From an uncultured Flavobacteriales bacterium (GTDB lineage: Bacteria > Bacteroidota > Bacteroidia > Flavobacteriales_D > Crocinitomicaceae), in the NCBI GenBank assembly GCA_937876195.1, contig CALEIK010000038.1:1-58173 (forward strand): DNA of 58,173 nt, given 5' to 3'. Below, piece after piece: positions 52,174 through 58,173 of this stretch. The notes under the pieces were generated by a model, which made no database searches, was not told the DNA's origin, and worked only from the letters and a program-made list of their open reading frames with translations. A program made the translations under genes and the position numbers. Each line of letters opens with the position of its first letter. The first letter of the stretch is position 1.

Positions 52174-53271
52174 TTACACGTTAAATCTAAAGTGCATAAT
52201 ATCTCCATCTTCTACAATATACTCCTTTCCTTCCACTTTGAATTTTCCAGCCTCCTTTACTGCATTTTCACTTCCCAATGCAACGAAATCGTTGTACTTC
52301 ATCACTTCTGCACGGATAAATCCCTTTTCAAAATCTGTGTGGATCACTCCTGCCGCCTGTGGGGCTGTCATTCCTTTCGTTATCGTCCATGCACGCACTT
52401 CTTTCACACCTGCCGTGAAATACGTGTCCAATTTTAGTAGCGCATACGCCGAACGAATCAATCTGTTGACTCCAGGTTCAGTTAGACCCAACTCATCTAA
52501 AAACAGCTGACGCTCCTCGTAAGTTTCAAGTTCAGTAATATCCGCTTCAATCTTTGCTCCAATAACCAATACTTCAGCATTCTCATCCTTCACAGATGCC
52601 TTAAGTGCATCTACATAGGCATTTCCATTTTTCACTGAGCCTTCGTCCACATTGCATAAATACAATACTGGTTTTGACGTAATCAGTTGAAATTTCTTTA
52701 CAATTTCATATTCCTTCTCATCAAAATCAATGGAACGAACCGACTTTCCTTCTTCCAGGGTGGCTTTGATTTTAATCGCCAATTCATTCTCCTTTACTGA
52801 ATCTTTATCACCCGACTTTATCACTCGAGCCAATGACGCCAATCGTTTTTCAATGCTTTCTAAATCTTTTAATTGAAGTTCAATATCGATAACTTCTTTA
52901 TCTCTTACGGGATCAACAGAACCATCTACGTGAATAACATTGTCGTCTGCAAAACATCTGATGACGTGAATAATGGCGTCTGTTTCTCTAATGTTTGCAA
53001 GGAATTGATTTCCTAATCCCTCCCCTTTCGATGCACCTTTCACCAATCCAGCAATGTCGACAATTTCCATGGTTGTTGGTACAACACGTTCAGGATTTAC
53101 CAGTTTCTCCAATTCCTCCAAGCGTGGATCTGGAACTGAGATCGTTCCTACGTTAGGTTCGATGGTACAAAAAGGATAGTTTGCCGATTGCGCCTTTGCA
53201 TTTGAAAGACAATTAAATAAGGTTGATTTTCCCACATTTGGCAAACCAACAATTCCGCATTTTAACGCCAT
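52174..53271 (-). CDS. ychF: YchF/OLA1-family translation-associated ATPase
   Basis: Obg-related P-loop protein that binds the ribosome and favours ATP. The 365-residue protein has the G1 motif CGIVGLPNVGKSTLFNCLS, TIEPNVGTISVPDPRLEEL, EIVDIAGLVKGASKGEGLGNQFLANIRE, and a C-terminal TGS-like domain (IHTDFEKGFIRAEVMKYNDF, YIVEDGDIMHFRFNV). A minus-strand TATCTTTG at 53288-53295 is a plausible -7 element 16 bases upstream. Confidence 0.97.
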   Translation of the reverse strand: MALKCGIVGLPNVGKSTLFNCLSNAKAQSANYPFCTIEPNVGTISVPDPRLEELEKLVNPERVVPTTMEIVDIAGLVKGASKGEGLGNQFLANIRETDAIIHVIRCFADDNVIHVDGSVDPVRDKEVIDIELQLKDLESIEKRLASLARVIKSGDKDSVKENELAIKIKATLEEGKSVRSIDFDEKEYEIVKKFQLITSKPVLYLCNVDEGSVKNGNAYVDALKASVKDENAEVLVIGAKIEADITELETYEERQLFLDELGLTEPGVNRLIRSAYALLKLDTYFTAGVKEVRAWTITKGMTAPQAAGVIHTDFEKGFIRAEVMKYNDFVALGSENAVKEAGKFKVEGKEYIVEDGDIMHFRFNV

Positions 53272-53287
53272 TTATTTGATTTTTTAG

Positions 53288-53295
53288 CAAAGATA
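53288..53295 (-). promoter_or_regulatory. Candidate -7 element (TATCTTTG) of ychF
   Basis: Minus-strand TAnnTTTG match ending 16 bases before the ychF start, just inside the repeat-rich spacer. Confidence 0.4.
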
Positions 53296-53360
53296 ATTTA
53301 AAGATTCAAAGCTACGCATTGAAAGATTCAAGAATTCAAAGATTGTCTTTACGCGATTAT

Positions 53361-53623
53361 AGCCCTGAAAGGGTGACATCTATTAACGATGGACTTTGTC
53401 CATCGTTAGAAAACAGAAAACAACTTAGCCCTGAAGGGGCGGAATATCCCATCGGATAAGTCACATCACTCGTAAAAAAACTACGTATCGTTATTCCAGT
53501 ATTTCGCCCTTTCAGGGCTGGGAAGATATCACGAGATTTAACATCGGGCTACGCCCAATGTTAAAATTCCCTTCACTAACGTTCGGTCTTCAAAAGCTAT
53601 CGCTTTTTCTCCCCTTCAGGGCT
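53361..53623. repeat. Two inverted modules of an AGCCCTGAA-flanked hairpin repeat
   Basis: The motif agccctgaa(a)gggg occurs four times: twice forward (53361-53373 and 53427-53441) and twice reversed (53505-53519 and 53611-53623). Each pair encloses a hairpin: taacgatggac/gtccatcgtta (53384-53394, 53398-53408) and taacatcgggc/gcccaatgtta (53539-53549, 53553-53563). The segment is therefore two copies of one module facing each other. Similar CCCTGAAGGG repeats are, to my recollection, scattered in many Bacteroidota genomes. Confidence 0.88.
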
Positions 53624-53695
53624 ATTGAGAGTTTCTTGTTAGTGTTTTATACTGAACTGACTTCCTAGAATAGGATTACACAAATAAAATCAGTA

Positions 53696-53880
53696 TTGTC
53701 CGATAAAGGCTGAGACCTCTCATTTCATTCGAGGTGACTCTTGATAAATTAAGCGTTGCGAGGTCATGTGGGGTGATATTTTGACAAAGTCAAAATATCA
53801 CCCCACATGACCTCAATAATTACATCTCCGAACTGTCACCTCGACCATAGGGAGAGGTCTATAAAACTTTTATCGGACAA
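53696..53880. repeat. 185-bp nested palindromic element (MITE- or REP-like)
   Basis: Four pairs of inverted repeats share one centre near 53787: ttgtccgataaa/tttatcggacaa (53696-53707, 53869-53880), agacctct/agaggtct (53713-53720, 53853-53860), cgaggtgac/gtcacctcg (53730-53738, 53835-53843), and a perfect 26-bp pair (53760-53785, 53789-53814) with a 3-base loop. No coding frame is seen. The gagacctctc...gaggtgac part looks like a repeat common in Bacteroidota spacers, from memory. It lies in the divergent gap between ychF and the M28 gene. Confidence 0.9.
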
Positions 53881-53979
53881 CAATGAAAAAAATGTAAAAT
53901 AAAACTCCCCCTATTCTTTATCAGTATCAATCACTCAAAAAAATAACATTAAATTTAGTGTCTAAACAATTTATTACTT

Positions 53980-55344
53980 ATGCGCTTTTTCCTTCTCACA
54001 TTGTTTGTAACCATCTTGCAGTCTGTTACTGCTCAAAACGACTCTACCTTTATTCGAACGATTTACAATGAAGCACTGACGAATGGAAAGGCATATGAAG
54101 ATTTAAGAAGTTTATGCAAAGACGTCGGTGCGCGACTTTCAGGTTCTGCAGAAGCTGAAATGGCCGTTCATTGGGGAAAGCAAAAGATGGAAAGTTATGG
54201 CTTTGACAAAGTCTACCTGCAAGAAATCCAAGTTCCACATTGGGAGCGCGGTACAAAAGAAGCTGGCTGGATTAAGTTAAACGATGGATCACTGCAAAAA
54301 GTGAGTTTATTGGCTTTAGGAGGTTCCATCGGTACAAATGGCGTTTTAACAGGCGAATTGGTTTCCTTTAATCATTTGGACGAGTTGAAAGCGGCGAAAC
54401 AAAAAGATGTCGCTGGAAAAATTGTATTCATCAACCAGAAAATGGACGAGCAGATGATCAATACCTTTCGCGCTTACGGTGGATGCTATGCCATTCGCGG
54501 TTACGGTGCTGTTGAAGCCTCAAGATTGGGTGCGAAGGCGGTTCTAATCCGTTCGCTGGGATTGCCCATTGATGAGCACCCACACACAGGATCTATGCAT
54601 TACGCAGATAGTATTCCAAAAATTCCAGCTGCTGCCATCTCGACACAAGATGCTGAATATTTAGCGGAATTATTGAAAAAAGGGAAATCCGACTTCGTTC
54701 TGGAAATGGACTGCAGGGATTATCCCGATGTGACTTCTTACAACGTTATTGGTGAAATGACAGGTACTGAACACCCTGAGCGCATTATTACCTTTGGCGG
54801 TCACCTTGATTCATGGGACACTGGAGAAGGTGCGCACGACGATGGCGCTGGAATTGTTCATTGTTTGGAAGCACAGAGGATCTTAAAATCACTCAATTAC
54901 AAACCAAAAAACACACTTCGATTGGTCTTTTTCATGAATGAAGAAAATGGAAATATGGGCGGGAAGAGTTATGCTGATTGGGCAAAAGAACAAGTGAATG
55001 AAGTCCACATTGCTGCACTGGAAAGTGATCGCGGTGGATTTACACCAAGAGGATTTCATTGCGATGGATCGGACGAGCAAGTCGCATTTCTAGCATCGCT
55101 TGCACCACTTTTCAAGGAATATGACCTTCATGTTTTTGAAAAAGGATACGGTGGAGTTGACATTGGTCCACTCAAGAAAACCATACCTGGAATTCCATTG
55201 TTTGGCTTTGTGCCAGACTCACAGCGCTATTTCGACTTCCATCATGCGCCAAGTGATGTTTTCGAGAACGTAAATAAACGAGAGCTAGAATTGGGATGCG
55301 CTGCAATTGGTGCGCTACTCTATCTGCTCGATCAGACACTTTAA
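53980..55344 (+). CDS. M28-family zinc metallopeptidase (carboxypeptidase Q-like)
   Basis: An exported 454-residue peptidase with signal peptide MRFFLLTLFVTILQSVTAQ. After an N-terminal prosegment and a PA-domain-like part (EAGWIKLNDGSLQKVSLLALGGS), the M28 domain shows the two-zinc ligands in FGGHLDSWDTGEGAHDDGAGIVH, FFMNEENGNMGGKSYA, ESDRGGFTPRG and the late histidine in DFHHAPSDVFENV. It resembles plasma glutamate carboxypeptidase, which cleaves dipeptides in the periplasm or outside. The upstream motif TAAATTTA (53950-53957) is one base off the -7 consensus. Confidence 0.94.
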   Translation: MRFFLLTLFVTILQSVTAQNDSTFIRTIYNEALTNGKAYEDLRSLCKDVGARLSGSAEAEMAVHWGKQKMESYGFDKVYLQEIQVPHWERGTKEAGWIKLNDGSLQKVSLLALGGSIGTNGVLTGELVSFNHLDELKAAKQKDVAGKIVFINQKMDEQMINTFRAYGGCYAIRGYGAVEASRLGAKAVLIRSLGLPIDEHPHTGSMHYADSIPKIPAAAISTQDAEYLAELLKKGKSDFVLEMDCRDYPDVTSYNVIGEMTGTEHPERIITFGGHLDSWDTGEGAHDDGAGIVHCLEAQRILKSLNYKPKNTLRLVFFMNEENGNMGGKSYADWAKEQVNEVHIAALESDRGGFTPRGFHCDGSDEQVAFLASLAPLFKEYDLHVFEKGYGGVDIGPLKKTIPGIPLFGFVPDSQRYFDFHHAPSDVFENVNKRELELGCAAIGALLYLLDQTL

Positions 55345-55435
55345 ATAGTTGAATAGTTGTCTCAACTGCGAATTCTGAACAGCCTGCCTGTTGATAAATT
55401 TTAGCGGAACCCCTCCCTATTGTCCTATTTTACAT

Positions 55436-55443
55436 TAATTTTG
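55436..55443 (+). promoter_or_regulatory. Candidate -7 element (TAATTTTG)
   Basis: Consensus TAnnTTTG 59 bases upstream of the alpha-oxoamine synthase gene, in the gap after the M28 gene. A TTG at 55420-55422 is too close (13 bases) to be a good -33 box. Confidence 0.4.
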
Positions 55444-55502
55444 CATAAAATTAAGGATAACTACCTATTGTAAATGATAGGTGATCTTCTAAAAACACAT
55501 TT

Positions 55503-56768
55503 ATGGCTCAAGATATTTTTGATAAGATCAAAAAAAATAGAGGTCCTCTAGGACAATACTCTAAAGGGGTACATGGTTACTTTACCTTCCCTAAGTTAGA
55601 GGGTGAAATCGGCAACAAAATGATCTTTCGTGGGAAGGAATGTTTGGTTTGGTCAGTGAACAACTACCTTGGATTGGCAAATCATCCAGAAGTACGTAAG
55701 GCAGATGCTGATGCGGCGAAGGAATGGGGACTTGCTTATCCAATGGGTTCGCGTATGATGACGGGACAAACGAGCATGCACGAGAAATTAGAAAGTGAAA
55801 TTTCTGAATTCATGGAGAAAGAAGATACGATTCTTCTCAACTTTGGATACCAGGGAATGGTTTCGGCAATCGATTCTATGGTGGATCGTAATGATGTGAT
55901 TGTGTACGATTCAGAATCGCATGCGTGTATTTTGGACGGGATGCGTTTGCATGCTGGAAAACGTTTCGTATTCCAACACAACGACATGGAGAGTTTCGAC
56001 AAGCAAATGGGTCGCGCTACGAAAATGGCAGACAAAACCAACGGTGGAATTTTAGTTATCACTGAAGGAGTTTTCGGAATGGCAGGTGATCAAGGTCGAT
56101 TGAAAGATTTGGTTTCATTCAGAAAATCTGGAAAATACAACTTTAGACTTTTTGTGGACGATGCACACGGTTTTGGAACTGTTGGTAAACGTGGGCAAGG
56201 TGCAGGTGAAGAGCAAGGCGTACACGATGAAATTGATATTCTATTCGGGACATTTGCAAAATCAATGGCATCGATTGGTGCGTTTATTTGTGCAGAAGAA
56301 CACATTATTGAGTACTTACGTTACAACATGCGTTCGCAAGTATTTGCGAAATCATTGCCAATGCCGCTTGTTGTTGGCGCTAGAAAGCGATTGGAATTGT
56401 TAAGAGACCAACCACAGCACAAAGAGAACTTGTGGAAAATTGCTTCAACATTGCAAAAAGGATTGGTGAACGCTGGATTTGACATCGGGGTGACGAACTC
56501 TCCTGTTACACCTGTTTTCTTGAAAGGGAATTTGGCTGAAGCAACGAACCTTACGTTTGATTTACGTGAAAATTACAGCATTTTCTGTTCAATCGTTATT
56601 TACCCTGTAGTTCCTAAGGATGTAATTATGTTGCGTTTGATTCCAACTGCAGCGCATACGCTGGAAGATGTTCAGTACACAATTGATACATTTATCACTG
56701 TAAAAGAAAAACTTGACGCAGGTGAATACAAATCTGAAGAAATGGCAACTGTAGAAGTTGATTCATAA
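55503..56768 (+). CDS. Alpha-oxoamine synthase (serine palmitoyltransferase / cysteate acyl transferase-like)
   Basis: A 421-residue PLP enzyme of the family that condenses an amino acid with an acyl thioester. Hallmarks are WSVNNYLGLANHPEV, FGYQGMVSAIDSM, YDSESHACILDGMRLH, FVDDAHGFGTVGKRGQG and the PLP lysine in FGTFAKSMASIGAF. It could be 2-amino-3-ketobutyrate CoA ligase, BioF, serine palmitoyltransferase (sphingolipids) or the cysteate enzyme of sulfonolipid synthesis. The absence of tdh or bio genes nearby and its Bacteroidota setting favour the last two. It is followed by a strong terminator. Confidence 0.88.
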   Translation: MAQDIFDKIKKNRGPLGQYSKGVHGYFTFPKLEGEIGNKMIFRGKECLVWSVNNYLGLANHPEVRKADADAAKEWGLAYPMGSRMMTGQTSMHEKLESEISEFMEKEDTILLNFGYQGMVSAIDSMVDRNDVIVYDSESHACILDGMRLHAGKRFVFQHNDMESFDKQMGRATKMADKTNGGILVITEGVFGMAGDQGRLKDLVSFRKSGKYNFRLFVDDAHGFGTVGKRGQGAGEEQGVHDEIDILFGTFAKSMASIGAFICAEEHIIEYLRYNMRSQVFAKSLPMPLVVGARKRLELLRDQPQHKENLWKIASTLQKGLVNAGFDIGVTNSPVTPVFLKGNLAEATNLTFDLRENYSIFCSIVIYPVVPKDVIMLRLIPTAAHTLEDVQYTIDTFITVKEKLDAGEYKSEEMATVEVDS

Positions 56769-56789
56769 TTCTAAACATATATAGTTGAG

Positions 56790-56820
56790 ACGCTCACTGA
56801 AAAGTGGGCGTTTTTTTTTG
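56790..56820 (+). terminator. Rho-independent terminator
   Basis: The stem acgctcact / agtgggcgt (56790-56798 and 56803-56811, one G-T pair) with loop gaaa is followed by a run of Ts. Confidence 0.92.
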
Positions 56821-56879
56821 ATTTTCATTTTAGGGGATGTGTATTTTTTTCTTAAATTAAGGTGAAAAACAAAACAACC

Positions 56880-58007
56880 ATGTTGCCTACCATTAACCTA
56901 AACCGACAACAAATCGGCTTAAAAACCTATCATTACGTTACATTTTCATTTAATAGAGAGCTCTATAAAGTCCTCAGTACTATCCCAGGTGCTGTTTGGG
57001 ATAAATCTACACGAGCGTTTAGAATAGACGAGGAAATTCAATCGAAGGAATCACTCCTGGGCTATTTAAAGGAAAAAGCCAACGTTACTTTCAATCAATT
57101 CACACTAACTTCTGTCGAATATCGAAAAGCACATTTACGTCCATCCGACTGGCTTAAGCCCTTAAATAAAGAACGACAACGCGCCATTGAAGAATTCCAG
57201 CGCTACCTACATTCAAAACGATATAGCGGAAAGACAGTTAGTGTTTATTCTGAATCCTTGTCCATTTTTCTGCGCTACACTTCGTCCAAGGCAATTGAGC
57301 AAATAGAAAATAATGACCTGATTGATTTCAATAATAATTACATATTGAAAAACGGATATTCCTCTTCATTTCAGAATCAGGTGGTAAATGCAATTAAGTT
57401 GTTTTACCGTGTCATTCATAAACACAAATTGGAAGTTGAATTGATTCATCGTCCGAGAACTGAGAAAAAATTGCCGAATGTATTGAGCAGAGAGGAAGTA
57501 AAACGAATTATCAACGCACCGTCTAATGTAAAACATCGAATGATGTTGAGTTTAATTTACGCTTGCGGTTTAAGGAGAAGCGAATTATTGAACATACGAA
57601 TAAAGGACGTGCAATCTGAAAGAAATATTCTTTTGATTCAACAGTCGAAAGGGAAAAAAGATCGAATTGTACCCATAAGTAATAAACTAATAAATGAACT
57701 ACGTAACTATTACAAGATGTACAAACCAAGAATCTGGCTTTTTGAAGGACAAAAAACAGGTGAAAAATACTCTGAAAAAAGTTTGCAAAACGTACTAAAG
57801 CAATCGATTTCAAAAGCTTCCATTTCAAAACCAGTCACGCTGCATTGGTTAAGGCACAGCTATGCGACACATTTATTAGAAAATGGTACTGATTTGAGAT
57901 ATATTCAAGAATTACTTGGGCATTCAAGCTCTAAAACGACCGAAATTTACACCCATGTTTCAACCAAATCGCTTCAAAATATCGTTAGTCCATTTGATAC
58001 ATTGTAA
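56880..58007 (+). CDS. Tyrosine recombinase (site-specific integrase)
   Basis: A 375-residue DNA recombinase. Residues 1-75 form an N-terminal extension of SNF2-associated (HARP-like) shape (FSFNRELYKVLSTIPGAVWD). A SAM-like core-binding domain spans about 85-180 (FQRYLHSKRYSGKTVSVYSESLSIFLRY). The catalytic domain has the Arg in ACGLRRSELLNI, the Lys in QSKGKKDRIVPI, HWLRHSYATHLL, LLGHSSSKTTEIY and the Tyr nucleophile in EIYTHVS. All active-site residues are intact. The ATG at 56880 is chosen; a GTG six codons upstream is possible. The ending SPFDTL resembles the end of integron integrases, but the extra integron segment before the HxLRH box is absent. No excisionase or phage gene precedes it. 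Confidence 0.93.
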   Translation: MLPTINLNRQQIGLKTYHYVTFSFNRELYKVLSTIPGAVWDKSTRAFRIDEEIQSKESLLGYLKEKANVTFNQFTLTSVEYRKAHLRPSDWLKPLNKERQRAIEEFQRYLHSKRYSGKTVSVYSESLSIFLRYTSSKAIEQIENNDLIDFNNNYILKNGYSSSFQNQVVNAIKLFYRVIHKHKLEVELIHRPRTEKKLPNVLSREEVKRIINAPSNVKHRMMLSLIYACGLRRSELLNIRIKDVQSERNILLIQQSKGKKDRIVPISNKLINELRNYYKMYKPRIWLFEGQKTGEKYSEKSLQNVLKQSISKASISKPVTLHWLRHSYATHLLENGTDLRYIQELLGHSSSKTTEIYTHVSTKSLQNIVSPFDTL

Positions 58008-58057
58008 TTTTTACCTATTTTCACCAGAAGTATCAATGAGTTTAAATAACCCCCTAA

Positions 58058-58124
58058 TATGAGACCTATACACCCGAAATCGGAATGCTTTGTCTCATTT
58101 TATGGGACCTATAAATAAGTTAGC
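58058..58124. repeat. Structured non-coding segment after the integrase (possible recombination site)
   Basis: Two inverted pairs share one centre at 58078.5: atgagac/gtctcat (58059-58065, 58092-58098) and ccga/tcgg (58074-58077, 58080-58083), separated by equal 8-base gaps. A 13-bp direct repeat TATGrGACCTATA flanks it (58058-58070 and 58101-58113), followed by TAAGTTAGC (58116-58124). No gene is seen from 58008 to the window end. The layout fits a tyrosine recombinase target, which is inference. Confidence 0.5.
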
Positions 58125-58173
58125 AGAAACCACCCATAACCTGTAACCAAACTTTGTAAATTGAATTATTTGT

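Noticed and set aside
53272..53979. A hidden gene, tRNA or CRISPR in the long spacer
   Set aside because: No open frame with coding character, no cloverleaf and no spacer-repeat pattern; the content is palindromic repeats.
56880..58007. Classical integron integrase (IntI)
   Set aside because: The additional segment between the second conserved box and HxLRH that marks IntI is missing, so only a general tyrosine recombinase is called; an integron-like role is kept as a hypothesis.

Overview
The window is a stretch of chromosome from a Gram-negative member of the Bacteroidota, most likely Flavobacteriales. Support for this is consistent: a fused lpxC-fabZ gene, the rpmB-rpmG-DUF4295-ftsY block, secreted proteins with Por/type IX (T9SS) sorting domains, paired methylmalonyl-CoA mutase subunits, a futalosine-independent menaquinone operon, AT-rich DNA, almost no Shine-Dalgarno sequences, and Bacteroidota-type promoter motifs (TTTG, about 20 nt, TAnnTTTG). 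A Crocinitomicaceae/Fluviicola-like origin is possible, but I cannot prove it from sequence alone.

Layout. 0-4.2 kb: a giant secreted M43 metalloprotease, minus strand, running off the left edge and ending in 73-residue tandem repeats. 4.2-5.9 kb: ftsY, a DUF4295 protein, L33 and L28. 6-11.9 kb: a tight operon lpxD / lpxC-fabZ / lpxA / RlmD-like methyltransferase / cinA. 12.1-15.3 kb: small unknown proteins, thioredoxin, a DUF493 protein and a TerC-like membrane protein. 15.4-18.5 kb: menI-menF-menD, divergent from murB. 19.8-22 kb: a small secreted protein coupled to a CUB-domain T9SS substrate. 22-26 kb (minus): DEAD-box helicase, zinc-ribbon coiled-coil protein, Nif3-like protein, outer-membrane barrel. 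26.1-29.5 kb (plus): LtaS-like sulfatase, lipid kinase, a DUF1569-like protein, a 53-aa membrane protein. 29.6-33.8 kb: EI24-like membrane protein coupled to mutA-mutB. 33.9-38.5 kb: TPR-like secreted protein, FtsB/DivIC-like protein, SpoIID, and surE / 3-TM protein / lpxB. 38.6-42.2 kb: DinB-like protein, NlpC/P60 hydrolase, sugar epimerase, glyA. 42.3-48.6 kb: SDR, gmhA, TerB-like, Fur, STAS, purA and an OstA-like protein. 48.6-53.3 kb (minus): fumarylacetoacetase, Rel/SpoT, ychF. 53.3-54 kb: a repeat-rich spacer. 54-58.2 kb: M28 peptidase, an alpha-oxoamine synthase, and a tyrosine recombinase followed at the right edge by a structured non-coding segment.

How the genes fit together: most of the window is housekeeping. 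It holds lipid A synthesis (lpxD, C, A, B), an LPS-transport-related OstA protein, gmhA, peptidoglycan and division functions (murB, FtsB-like, SpoIID, NlpC/P60), menaquinone synthesis, one-carbon and purine metabolism, propionyl-CoA metabolism and the stringent response. The accessory parts are the two T9SS-type secreted proteins, the repeat-rich spacer at 53.3-53.9 kb and the recombinase at the right edge. The most promising lead for something undescribed is that recombinase with its centred double inverted repeat and flanking direct repeat, which may be the start of an integron-like or other recombinase-driven region continuing beyond the window. Other points of note are an RlmD-like enzyme that has lost its iron-sulfur cysteines, a 185-bp nested palindrome, and several genes whose promoter motif sits directly against the start codon, suggesting leaderless transcripts.
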